Source: G963663735 sp963663735
GTDB lineage: Bacteria > Acidobacteriota > UBA6911 > RPQK01 > JAPXNP01
Direction: 5' to 3'
Length of the DNA stretch: 64,000 bases
Assembly (NCBI GenBank): GCA_963663735.2
Contig: CAXXHN010000001.1
Location: forward strand, 1,488,001 to 1,552,000
Part shown: positions 18,021 through 26,103 of the stretch, one piece after another
Layout: the number at the start of each line of letters is the position of its first letter
Position numbering within the stretch: the first letter of the stretch is position 1
Program-made: the position numbers and the translations under genes
The notes under the pieces: generated by a model
The model's database searches: none
What the model was told of the DNA's origin: nothing
What the model saw: only the letters and a program-made list of their open reading frames with translations

Positions 18021-18086
18021 ATCATCAACACAAGAGACCGGTATTTTCGCGGAGAATAATTATTGCCTTCCGGTTTCCTGTCATAT

Positions 18087-18132
18087 TGACTGCGTGCTTT
18101 CAATCCGCGTTTCTCACGGGACCATGCAGTCA
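18087..18132 (+). promoter_or_regulatory. Structured leader ahead of pdxJ
   Basis: TGACTGCGTG (18087-18096) pairs with CATGCAGTCA (18123-18132), a 10-bp stem with one G-U pair enclosing a CCG/CGG mini-stem; a CCGCT/AGCGG hairpin follows around 18153-18181. It could be a terminator for the upstream operon or an attenuator/leader for pdxJ. No known riboswitch motif is recognised. Confidence 0.4.
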
Positions 18133-18223
18133 GTACGGGGTATATTCGCCGCCGCTGCATTCAGCCCATGGGAAAAGCGGACTGGAAAAAAAGATGGATT
18201 TTTTATCAGGGGATGATTAAATC

Positions 18224-18964
18224 ATGAACACCAAACTAGGCGTAAACATTGATCACATTGCCACAATCAGGCAGGCCAGAAAGGCTCTCGAACCCGATCC
18301 TGTCGCTGCTGCTTATATTGCAGAATCGGGTGGTGCCGACGGAATTACCATCCATCTCAGGTCAGACCGCAGGCATATACAGGACCGGGACCTGTTCCTG
18401 CTCAGGGAGACTGTTAAAACCAGGCTCAATGTGGAAATGGCCGCGACAGAGGGAATGATTTCCGTGATCCGGGAAGCCCGTCCTGATACAGTAACGCTGG
18501 TTCCGGAAAGGCCTGAAGAGCTGACTACGGAGGGTGGCCTCAATGTGATCAAGTACGAAGCGGAGATCACCAAAGCAATCGAAATCTTTCAGGGGGAGGG
18601 CATCAACGTTTCCCTGTTCATTGATCCTGACGAGGAGCAGATAGACAAGTCAATTTCCATTGGAGCCGCAATGGTAGAGCTGAATACGGCCGCCTATGCT
18701 GAGGCTGTCCCCAGCGGGCTTAATGAGTTTGACCCCGGATTTGTCAAGTGTAGAGATGAACTCAGGAGAGTATCTTCCTATGCCGCAAGCGGGGGCTTGA
18801 GGGTGCTGGCGGGACACGGCCTGACTTATCGGAACGTATATCCAGTCTCCTCAATCCCTGAAATGGAAGAGCTGAATATCGGCCATAATATTATAGCCAG
18901 GGCCTCGTTGGTTGGGTTGAAGCTGGCGGTTGAAGAAATGCTGGCGGCAATGAATCCCCGATAA
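18224..18964 (+). CDS. pdxJ: Pyridoxine 5'-phosphate synthase
   Basis: 246 residues, full family length. The start LGVNIDHIATIRQAR, the GADGITIHLRSDRRHI loop, TLVPERPEELTTEGG and the C-terminal GHNIIARASLVGL phosphate-binding region are all diagnostic of PdxJ. It condenses 1-deoxyxylulose 5-phosphate with 3-amino-2-oxopropyl phosphate to pyridoxine 5'-phosphate in the DXP-dependent B6 pathway, forming a TIM-barrel octamer. It follows a structured leader and lies 43 bp before rsmI. Confidence 0.97.
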   Translation: MNTKLGVNIDHIATIRQARKALEPDPVAAAYIAESGGADGITIHLRSDRRHIQDRDLFLLRETVKTRLNVEMAATEGMISVIREARPDTVTLVPERPEELTTEGGLNVIKYEAEITKAIEIFQGEGINVSLFIDPDEEQIDKSISIGAAMVELNTAAYAEAVPSGLNEFDPGFVKCRDELRRVSSYAASGGLRVLAGHGLTYRNVYPVSSIPEMEELNIGHNIIARASLVGLKLAVEEMLAAMNPR

Positions 18965-19007
18965 AGACGGCTGAAATATGGGACAGGTTTCCCCAGGGTG
19001 AGATTTT

Positions 19008-19868
19008 ATGAATAATTCCGGCTGTTTGTACGTTGTGGCAACACCTATCGGAAACTTAGGGGATATCAGCCAGAGGGCCGTAGAAATCCTAGGTTCAGCG
19101 GATCTAATAGCCTGTGAGGATACCAGGAAAAGCGGACGGATGCTGGCTCATTTAGGCATCAAAACCCCGATGATCAGCTACCATGAGCACAATGAAAAGG
19201 ACCGGAGCGAGGAACTCCTGAAAAGGCTGCGGCAGGGGCAGAATATCGCCCTTATCTCTGACGCCGGAACCCCCCTTATGTCTGATCCCGGTTACAGGCT
19301 TGTCTCTCTTTGCCGGAAGGAGGAGGTGGCGGTTTACGCGATTCCCGGCCCCTTTGCCGGGGTAGCGGCTTTATCCGTATCCGGCTTGCCTACTGACAGG
19401 TTTCTTTTTGCCGGTTTTCTTCCCAAAGGGAAAAGCGCCCAGGCCAGTGCCCTGGAAGAATTAAAAGACTGTGCTGAGACTATCATCTTCTATATCCCGG
19501 TGCACTCAGCTGTTGGACAGCTTAAGCTTATAATTGAAAAATTCGGAGACAGGCAGGCTTTTCTGGTTCGTGAAATGACGAAGTTGTATGAGACCTGCTG
19601 TTCCGGGTCCCTCTCCGCTATCCTGGGACAACTTGCTGAATCCCCACTCAAAGGCGAAATAACGCTGGCAGTCAGCGGTAGTGAAAAACAGAAGGCTCCC
19701 TCCGTTCCAGAGGGGATAGACATACATTCCTACCTTTACGGATTGATTAAATTCAGGGGGCTTTCAGGGAAAGAAGCTGTTCAGCAATGTGTGGGCGAGT
19801 TGAACCTTCCCCGGAAAAAACTGTACCAGGTTTCCCTCGAAATCAAGGAGACAACCAGGGGCCGGTGA
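19008..19868 (+). CDS. rsmI: 16S rRNA (cytidine1402-2'-O)-methyltransferase
   Basis: 286 residues. The N-terminus LYVVATPIGNLGDIS, ACEDTRKSG, the YHEHNE motif and LISDAGTPLMSDPG are the conserved SAM-binding and catalytic segments of RsmI (tetrapyrrole-methylase fold). It methylates the ribose of C1402 in 16S rRNA helix 44. It is probably cotranscribed with pdxJ. A ~400-bp gap follows, leading to the arginine-operon promoter. Confidence 0.95.
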   Translation: MNNSGCLYVVATPIGNLGDISQRAVEILGSADLIACEDTRKSGRMLAHLGIKTPMISYHEHNEKDRSEELLKRLRQGQNIALISDAGTPLMSDPGYRLVSLCRKEEVAVYAIPGPFAGVAALSVSGLPTDRFLFAGFLPKGKSAQASALEELKDCAETIIFYIPVHSAVGQLKLIIEKFGDRQAFLVREMTKLYETCCSGSLSAILGQLAESPLKGEITLAVSGSEKQKAPSVPEGIDIHSYLYGLIKFRGLSGKEAVQQCVGELNLPRKKLYQVSLEIKETTRGR

Positions 19869-20101
19869 CTTAATTATTGAGGATTGCGGGTTGCAGTTAA
19901 TCCGGCCTCAGGAAAGGTTCACCAGGATGCAAGTCTGTTTTCAGGTGGCAAAGTGCTTCGACATTCGAACTTTGGCATTGCCGGGTTTCGTTTTGCCGGG
20001 TTCGACCCCTCTTCCGGCTCCGAAGTCGGGTGATCCCGCGGATACCCGCCAGGGTGATCGTCAATTGGTGGATTTTCCTGGAATTTTTCGGAGAAATTTT
20101 A

Positions 20102-20130
20102 TTGACAGCTCTTAATAATTATTGTATAAA
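20102..20130 (+). promoter_or_regulatory. Near-consensus sigma-70 promoter of the arginine operon
   Basis: TTGACA at 20102-20107, a 17-bp spacer, and TATAAA at 20125-20130: the best housekeeping promoter in the window. Predicted transcription starts near 20137, giving a leader of about 150 bases before the P-loop gene. The spacer itself contains the palindrome AATAATTATT. Confidence 0.75.
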
Positions 20131-20148
20131 TATGCATAGTTATGCAAA
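20131..20148 (+). promoter_or_regulatory. ARG-box-like palindrome at the transcription start
   Basis: TATGCATAGTTATGCAAA holds a perfect TGCATA-gt-TATGCA inverted repeat (20133-20146). Its geometry matches the ArgR operator pattern TGnAT-N4-ATnCA. It overlaps the predicted transcription start of the arg operon, an ideal repressor position. No argR gene is in the window, so the regulator is inferred. Confidence 0.5.
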
Positions 20149-20284
20149 ACATGCTTATTCACAACCCAATTTTGATCCCTCTCGAAAGGCCCAGGCTTCG
20201 GCCTAACAGCTAGTATTTTTCAATTATTTCCGCGTTTTTTCTTTTGTTTCCACTGCATTTATATTTTTTTTGAGAGGGATGGTG

Positions 20285-21364
20285 ATGTATTTTTATAACA
20301 CAAGCGTATCAGCAGCAAGTGATCCGGTGACCGGTTTGGTCACCAACCTGGTAAGTTCATCTGCCAGCATTCCCGGTCTGCATGAAGGCTTTCACTTATC
20401 CGGAGGTTTTGTACCTGCTTCCGGTGACCTGGTAGTGGCCTCAGTCAAGGAGGTTAATCCCGCATATCCTGCCTTGGAGCTTGCGGACGGCTCAGATATG
20501 GTGCTGGAGAAAGGTAATGTCCTGATTGGTGTCCTGGGCTCCCGTCGGGCCATGCTTGGTTTTTCAGGTCGTGTTCCAAACAGCCTTGAGATAGGCCAGC
20601 CCCTGCACTTGTTGAACAAGGGAGGGGTGATCGGGGAGTGTACTGCTTTTAACAGAAGCCTGGAATGGCCCACATCCCTGGAATATCTGGGAACAGTGTC
20701 CCGGGATGGGATAGCTTTAAACCTGAAGCAGCATGCGCATTCAATGTTTGAGGGTGTTCTGCCTGAAGTTCCGATGATTATGATACTGGGAACCTGCATG
20801 AATGCCGGAAAGACCACCGTGGCCCGACAGATTATTGATGTCTTTACCCATCGCGGCCTGAGAATAAACGCGGGCAAGGTTGCCGGAGTCGCCTGCCGCC
20901 GCGATGTTTTGTCAATGCAGAAAAGCGGGGCTGAAAAGGTTATGAGTTTCCACGATTTCGGCGTGCCCTCCAGCGCCGAAATGAAATCCCTGCTGCCCAT
21001 TGCCAGATCTCTACACTACAACCTCTCTGAATCCAGCCCTGATTTTATTGTGATGGAGATGGGGGACGGAATCCTTGGCGGGTACCAGGTCTCCTCCCTC
21101 TTTGAAGATAAGGAGTACATATCCCGTGCCATGTGTACAGTGATCTGCGCCAATGACCTGATGGGAGCATGGGGCGCTCTGGAATGGCTGAAACCAACCG
21201 GAATAACGGCTGAAAATCATCCGGTACTGATTTCAGGACCGGTCACGGACAGCGGAGAAGGTGTGGATTATATTGAACAAAACTGGGGAGTAATTGCGGC
21301 AAACGCGCTGGACAGCAAGGGGAAACTTTGCCAATTCATAAACGAGGCGGTGAAAAAATGCTGA
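20285..21364 (+). CDS. P-loop NTPase of unknown function heading the arginine operon (DUF1611-like)
   Basis: About 359 residues from the ATG at 20285, chosen because GAGAGGG lies just upstream; TTG 20270 and ATG 20279 are weaker alternatives. Residues 1-160 are beta-rich and not recognised. A Walker A loop, LGTCMNAGKTTVARQ, follows near residue 170, then GLRINAGKVAGVACRRD, DFIVMEMGDGILGG (Walker B area) and VICANDLMGAWGALEWL. From memory this core resembles P-loop proteins placed in or near DUF1611, some of which are N-acetyltransferases of D-glutamate (DgcN). The stop overlaps the argC start (ATGCTGA), so the two are translationally coupled. A role in arginine synthesis is inferred from context only. 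Confidence 0.6.
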   Translation: MYFYNTSVSAASDPVTGLVTNLVSSSASIPGLHEGFHLSGGFVPASGDLVVASVKEVNPAYPALELADGSDMVLEKGNVLIGVLGSRRAMLGFSGRVPNSLEIGQPLHLLNKGGVIGECTAFNRSLEWPTSLEYLGTVSRDGIALNLKQHAHSMFEGVLPEVPMIMILGTCMNAGKTTVARQIIDVFTHRGLRINAGKVAGVACRRDVLSMQKSGAEKVMSFHDFGVPSSAEMKSLLPIARSLHYNLSESSPDFIVMEMGDGILGGYQVSSLFEDKEYISRAMCTVICANDLMGAWGALEWLKPTGITAENHPVLISGPVTDSGEGVDYIEQNWGVIAANALDSKGKLCQFINEAVKKC

Positions 21365-22368
21365 GAGCCGGGATCGCCGGAGGTTCAGGTTACAGCGGGG
21401 CTGAACTGGTGGGACTGCTGCTTGATCATCCGGAAGTTGAATTATCCTGGCTCTCCTCAGGAAAATATGAAGGAGAGAAAGTTGAGAGCCTTTATCCTCA
21501 TTTGAGGGGCCTTACTGATTTGTCCTTTTCCCCGGTTTCTTCTCTTGCCGGAGAAGACCTGGATGTGCTTTTCCTCGCCATGCCCCATGGGAACGCCATG
21601 GAACTGGCCTCAATCCTGGACCGGGAAACCCTGGTTATAGACCTGAGTGGGGATTTCAGGATTTCGAATCCGGAGATTTTTGAAAAGTATTATGGTATTG
21701 CCATGAAATCCCCGGGCATCCAGAAAGATTTTGTTTATGGGCTGAGTGAAATTAACAGGGATAAAATAATTGGAGCCAGACGGATAGCAAATCCGGGTTG
21801 TTTTGCTACGGCAACCCTGCTCGGAATGTACCCTCTATATCAAGAGAAGCTGATTGAGGGGCCGGTATACGTTGATGCCAAGACCGGTTCATCAGGGTCG
21901 GGAAGAAATCCAAATCCGGGAACCCATCATCCCCGGCGCTGCAGCAGTTTTTTCGGCTACAAGAGTTTTACTCACCAGCATATCCCCGAAATGCTGCAGC
22001 TCCTTGCTGATCCGGAAAATCCCCTGATATTTCAGGCCCATTCAGCCCCGATGGTAAGAGGTATCTTTTCGACCCATTTCACCAAGCTGAAAGAGGGTGT
22101 TTCAAACAGGATGATCAGGGAATTGTATCTGGATTTTTACCGGGAATCTCCCTTTGTCCGCTGGGTTGAAGGAAGCCCGGACGTCAGTTCAGTGCTGCAT
22201 TCAAATTTTGCCGATATTGGGATTGCAGAAAATGACGGGTTTCTGATCCTCTGGTCAGCCCTGGATAACCTGCAGAAAGGCGCGGCCGGACAGGCGGTGC
22301 AGAATATGAACATTTCCCTCGGATTTCCAGAAGCGACCGCACTTGAAAGAGCACCGTCATTCCCCTGA
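21358..22368 (+). CDS. argC: N-acetyl-gamma-glutamyl-phosphate reductase (ArgC/LysY family)
   Basis: 336 residues from the ATG at 21358; longer starts would run far into the upstream gene and lack the Rossmann N-terminus MLRAGIAGGSGYSGAELV. The catalytic cysteine is in ANPGCFATATL and the catalytic-histidine region is THQHIPEM. It reduces an acyl-glutamyl phosphate to the semialdehyde with NADPH. Oddly, the stretch that usually reads THFSE in ArgC is THHPRR, closer to the HHPER seen in LysY-type enzymes that act on LysW-bound substrates. No LysW-like carrier is visible in the operon. It begins 7 bases inside the preceding gene. Confidence 0.9.
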   Translation: MLRAGIAGGSGYSGAELVGLLLDHPEVELSWLSSGKYEGEKVESLYPHLRGLTDLSFSPVSSLAGEDLDVLFLAMPHGNAMELASILDRETLVIDLSGDFRISNPEIFEKYYGIAMKSPGIQKDFVYGLSEINRDKIIGARRIANPGCFATATLLGMYPLYQEKLIEGPVYVDAKTGSSGSGRNPNPGTHHPRRCSSFFGYKSFTHQHIPEMLQLLADPENPLIFQAHSAPMVRGIFSTHFTKLKEGVSNRMIRELYLDFYRESPFVRWVEGSPDVSSVLHSNFADIGIAENDGFLILWSALDNLQKGAAGQAVQNMNISLGFPEATALERAPSFP

Positions 22369-22486
22369 TAATAGGAACACTGGAAACTTCCGATCAACAA
22401 GGGAAAAAATTCACGGCATATTCCGGCCTCCTGTAACTTGCCACCTGTAAACTGTGACCATTCATCCAGGGTAAAAGGGAAAAGAA

Positions 22487-23641
22487 ATGAAAGAGATAGA
22501 AAATCGTTACCAGGCAACCACTTACGCCAAGCTTCCGATATCCATCGAAAAGGGTAGAGGCTGTTATGTATATGATGATGCGGGAAATTCCTACCTGGAT
22601 TTTTACGGGGGGCATTGTGTGGCATCTACCGGGCACTGTCATCCCCGGATAGTGAAGGCTATCCAGGAACAGGCAGCCATGTTGCTGTTTTACTCCAACG
22701 CCACCTATAACAGTACCAGGGCGAAAGCAGCTGAAAAAATTATTTCCATGACCGGGAGTTCCTACTACCAGGTTTTCCTGGTTAATTCAGGGGCTGAAGC
22801 CAATGAAAACGCCATGAAACTTGCCCGTGCGGTTACCGGGCGAACCGAGGTAATATCTTCTTATAACGCCTTCCATGGACGTACCTACGGAGCCTTGTCC
22901 GCTACTGGAATTGGAAAATATAAAGATTATCTGAATACTCCGGTACCGGATCACACCATTATTGCAATTGAAGATATCCCGGCGGCTGTTTCAAGGAAAA
23001 CAGCCGCGGTGATAGTCGAACCTATCCAGAGCATGGGCGGGGTCAGGGTGGTACCTCCCGACCTATTGGAGCAGATCAGGCGGGCCTGCACTGAATATGG
23101 GGCGATTTTGATTTTTGACGAGATCCAGACTGGAATTGGCCGTACCGGGACGTTCCTGTATTCGCAGCAGTTGAATTTTGTTCCAGACCTGACCACATTT
23201 GCCAAAGGAGTGGCTTCAGGGATTCCGGCCGGTGGTGTCCTGATAACCGAGAAAATCGCCGAGTCGATCAGGCTCGGAGACCTGGGATCAACCTTCGGCG
23301 GCGGACCGGTTCCATCGGCCGCAATCCTGGCAACCCTTGAAGTACTCGAACAAGAGGATTTATCAGGAAACGCGGTTGAGATGGGAGAATACCTCTGCCG
23401 GGGAATAGAAGCGATCGTCACGGGAAAACCTGGTTCTCCGGTGAAGGGAATCAGCGGGAAGGGCCTGCTCCTGGGAGTGAAATTTGAAGACATCACCGCT
23501 CGAGATGTCCAGTCTCACCTGATCAAGGATGCAATACTGGCCGGCACTTCCCATGACCCCCAGGTCCTCAGGCTGATGCCTCCTCTGACTCTCTCCAGGC
23601 AGGAAGCAGACAAACTTATTCATTCTCTGGAAAAACTGTAG
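22487..23641 (+). CDS. argD: Acetylornithine aminotransferase-like class-III aminotransferase
   Basis: 384 residues, typical for ArgD/LysJ. Visible: LDFYGGHCVASTGHCHPRI, the VNSGAEANENAMKLAR phosphate-binding segment, IFDEIQTGIGRTG and the PLP lysine in TTFAKGVASGIPAGG, followed by GSTFGGGPVPSAA. It aminates the semialdehyde made by ArgC. The context between argC and argB supports ArgD over other class-III aminotransferases. It differs from the ornithine aminotransferase at 4563 in length and in residues around the lysine, so the two are probably not redundant. Confidence 0.9.
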   Translation: MKEIENRYQATTYAKLPISIEKGRGCYVYDDAGNSYLDFYGGHCVASTGHCHPRIVKAIQEQAAMLLFYSNATYNSTRAKAAEKIISMTGSSYYQVFLVNSGAEANENAMKLARAVTGRTEVISSYNAFHGRTYGALSATGIGKYKDYLNTPVPDHTIIAIEDIPAAVSRKTAAVIVEPIQSMGGVRVVPPDLLEQIRRACTEYGAILIFDEIQTGIGRTGTFLYSQQLNFVPDLTTFAKGVASGIPAGGVLITEKIAESIRLGDLGSTFGGGPVPSAAILATLEVLEQEDLSGNAVEMGEYLCRGIEAIVTGKPGSPVKGISGKGLLLGVKFEDITARDVQSHLIKDAILAGTSHDPQVLRLMPPLTLSRQEADKLIHSLEKL

Positions 23642-23673
23642 AGAGTCCGCCGAATATCCCGGAGGGTGTAACA

Positions 23674-24489
23674 ATGAAAGTCCTGATCAAGCTGAGTGGA
23701 AAGATCCTCGAATCTCCGGATCTTCGAAGATACCTTTCAGGCCAGATAAAGATTCTCAGGGACAGGGGATCAAAGGTCCTGATAGTCCACGGAGCGGGAA
23801 AGCAGCTTTCTGAATATTGCCGGAATAACGGTATCCCGGTGATCCAGCACAGCGGTCGGAGGGTAACCGACATCAATGCCCTGGAGGCCGCAGTTAAGGT
23901 GTTCAGTTCAGTTAACCGGGAAATTACGGCGGATCTTATCTTTTCAGGCGTAAAAGCCCTGGGATGCAGCGCGTTTGACGGTAATTTGACAACGAGCCGG
24001 AAAAGGCCGCCCCTGCCTATGGGCGAAAATGGCGAAAAGGTTGATTTCGGGTTTGTGGCAGAGATTGAAAAGATTGATCCGCTGCTGGTGGATACTCTCT
24101 GGGATGCCGGCCTTACCATGGTGGTTTCCAGTCTCTGTGCGGATGCGGAAGGGCAGCTGCTAAACATTAATGCCGACACCCTGGCCGCGGAACTGGCGGT
24201 AGCCCTTTCAGTCGACTTCCTGGTTTCAGTTTCTGATGTTGAGGGGCTCTTTATGGATCTCAGTGACCCTGGATCCTTAATCCCCAACCTCAGCCTGGAA
24301 GAGGCGCGGGAGCTTCTGGATCACAATATCTTCAGTGAAGGAATGATTCCCAAGATCCAGAACGCGATTTCAGCCCTGGAACGCGGAGTGCCGCGGTACC
24401 ACCTGGTAAGCGGCCTTGACAGGAATTCCCTGCTCAGGTCCCTGGATGGGAAAGCCGGTACTGTCCTGACCGGGAGAATTCCAGCCTGA
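23674..24489 (+). CDS. argB: Acetylglutamate kinase-like amino-acid kinase
   Basis: 271 residues with the amino-acid-kinase fold: KVLIKLSGKILESPDL, LIVHGAGKQLSEY (usually HGGG), SGRRVTDINALE, VVSSLCADAEGQLLNINAD and the final DGKAGTVLTG. It phosphorylates the gamma-carboxylate of an acyl-glutamate, the step before ArgC. The HGAG in place of HGGG and the KLSG start are departures from the commonest pattern but fall within family variation. It lies 32 bp after argD with GGAGG upstream, closing the P-loop-argC-argD-argB operon. argJ, argA, argE, argG and argH are not here. Confidence 0.88.
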   Translation: MKVLIKLSGKILESPDLRRYLSGQIKILRDRGSKVLIVHGAGKQLSEYCRNNGIPVIQHSGRRVTDINALEAAVKVFSSVNREITADLIFSGVKALGCSAFDGNLTTSRKRPPLPMGENGEKVDFGFVAEIEKIDPLLVDTLWDAGLTMVVSSLCADAEGQLLNINADTLAAELAVALSVDFLVSVSDVEGLFMDLSDPGSLIPNLSLEEARELLDHNIFSEGMIPKIQNAISALERGVPRYHLVSGLDRNSLLRSLDGKAGTVLTGRIPA

Positions 24490-24648
24490 TCTGTCTCCCG
24501 GGTTGGGTTGTATCCGGAGAGCATAGCCGTTTGTGCCCCTTCTCCGTATTTGATTTAATAAAATCATCCCCATTTCCTTTACTCCTTTTCTTAGCTCTTA
24601 TAAACTCAGCTGAGGCTGGTAATTGGCAAATTTATGGGGGAGTAGGAC

Positions 24649-25233
24649 ATGAAACCACTTGAAGTGATTGAACTTATCCAAAAAGGAAATGAGGAATTTC
24701 TGAGATCCAGAGATCCTGATTATTTCAGATCCCACAGTAATAGGCAGACACCGTTTATTACTCTCCTAACCTGTTCTGACTCGAGGGTCCAGAGTTCAGC
24801 CATTCTTCCTGATCCTGTCAATAACATTTTTACCGTCGAGAATATAGGGAACCAGATTGCAACTTCCGAGGGAAGCCTGGATTACGGGATATTTCATTTG
24901 AAGACTCCGGTTTTGATGATAGCCGGGCATTCCGATTGCGGTGCGATCAAGGCATACAGCGGAGGTTATAGCAGCGAACCGGCCAGCATTCAGCTGGAAC
25001 TTGACCAGCTTTACCCGGTTTTTTCCGGTGGGGAAGAAGATACCCGGGTCTTCAGCCGAACCATCCAGAACATCAAATACCAGGTGGAGATGGCTATGGA
25101 AAAATACTCGAAGCAGGTTGAAGCCGGGAATCTGCTCATAGTCGGAGCTTATTATGACTTCACTGATGATTTCAAAAGGGGTTATGGGAAGCTGGTTTTA
25201 ATCAATTTGAACGGACAGGATCAGGAATTCTGA
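24649..25233 (+). CDS. Beta-class carbonic anhydrase
   Basis: 194 residues, full length for a bacterial beta-CA. The zinc/catalytic motif CSDSR (Cys ~42, Asp 44, Arg 46) and the second zinc site GHSDCGA (H-x2-C) are intact. It hydrates CO2 to bicarbonate. No signal peptide, so it is cytoplasmic. GGGGGAG precedes the ATG. Lying just after the arginine operon, it could supply bicarbonate for carbamoyl phosphate, but it is separated by about 160 bp with small hairpins and likely has its own promoter. Confidence 0.93.
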   Translation: MKPLEVIELIQKGNEEFLRSRDPDYFRSHSNRQTPFITLLTCSDSRVQSSAILPDPVNNIFTVENIGNQIATSEGSLDYGIFHLKTPVLMIAGHSDCGAIKAYSGGYSSEPASIQLELDQLYPVFSGGEEDTRVFSRTIQNIKYQVEMAMEKYSKQVEAGNLLIVGAYYDFTDDFKRGYGKLVLINLNGQDQEF

Positions 25234-25479
25234 AAAGCCGGTTGAGCGGCACAGGCCAGGAGAGTACAGGCTATATTCTTTTAGCTGTTCCAGAATGTTG
25301 AGGAATACACTTCTATCGGTCTGACACTGTATGCAGATTTTTTTTGCCTGTGAATCCAGATGGAAGAGCATTCCTGGTGATTTCTTCAACTATTCCGCTG
25401 CGGGTAATGTCTAAACCAATTAAAGAGGGGATTTCACTCTCTGTTTGAGCCAACTTTTATAGAGAGGGGCAGCTTTGAT

Positions 25480-26103
25480 TTGGAGAACATCTTGGAGACT
25501 ATTATTCCACGGCAGGTAGGCCGGACAGCGTTTGAATCAAGTCAGGAACTGAACTGGGTCCGGGCCAGCCAGGATGGAGACGCCAGCGCTTTTAACCGGC
25601 TGGTGTTGAAGTGGGAACAAAAAATCTACAATCTCAGCTTGCGGATGCTGCACGATCAGGATGACGCAGCTGATTCCACCCAGGAAATTTTCCTTTTGGC
25701 ATTTCGCAATATTAAAAAATTCAGGCATGGGGCACAGTTTTCAACCTGGCTTTACCGGATAGCGGTCAACCACTGTCTAAGCATTCTCAACTGCCGTCCC
25801 AGGAGAGATTATTTCCGGAATCAATCAATCGAAGAGTCCGGCACCAATCGGTGCCTGGCAGTTGGCGGGCAGCAGGAGAAGGAATTATTGCGCAACGAGC
25901 GGCAGCAGAGAATTTTTGATTCCCTGGCTCTCCTTCCTGATGAGCAAAGGGTAGTAATTGAGCTGAAATTTTTCCAGGAGGAAACGTTTGAAGCGATTTC
26001 AAAAATCCTGAATGTCCCGCAAAGCACTATCAAATCGAGGTTTTATGCGTCGCTGGAGATTCTTAGAGACTGCCTTGGTCATTGTGCGGAGGAAATACTA
26101 TGA
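25480..26103 (+). CDS. ECF RNA polymerase sigma factor
   Basis: 207 residues from a TTG start with GAGAGGGG upstream. Sigma region 2 is seen in DAADSTQEIFLLAFRNIKKF and FSTWLYRIAVNH, and region 4 in LLPDEQRVVIELKFFQEETFEAISKILNVPQSTIKSR. The 40-residue linker is typical. It directs polymerase to promoters for an envelope or stress response. Its stop overlaps the start of the anti-sigma gene (ATGA), so the two are made in balanced amounts. The exact ECF group is not assigned. Confidence 0.93.
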   Translation: MENILETIIPRQVGRTAFESSQELNWVRASQDGDASAFNRLVLKWEQKIYNLSLRMLHDQDDAADSTQEIFLLAFRNIKKFRHGAQFSTWLYRIAVNHCLSILNCRPRRDYFRNQSIEESGTNRCLAVGGQQEKELLRNERQQRIFDSLALLPDEQRVVIELKFFQEETFEAISKILNVPQSTIKSRFYASLEILRDCLGHCAEEIL

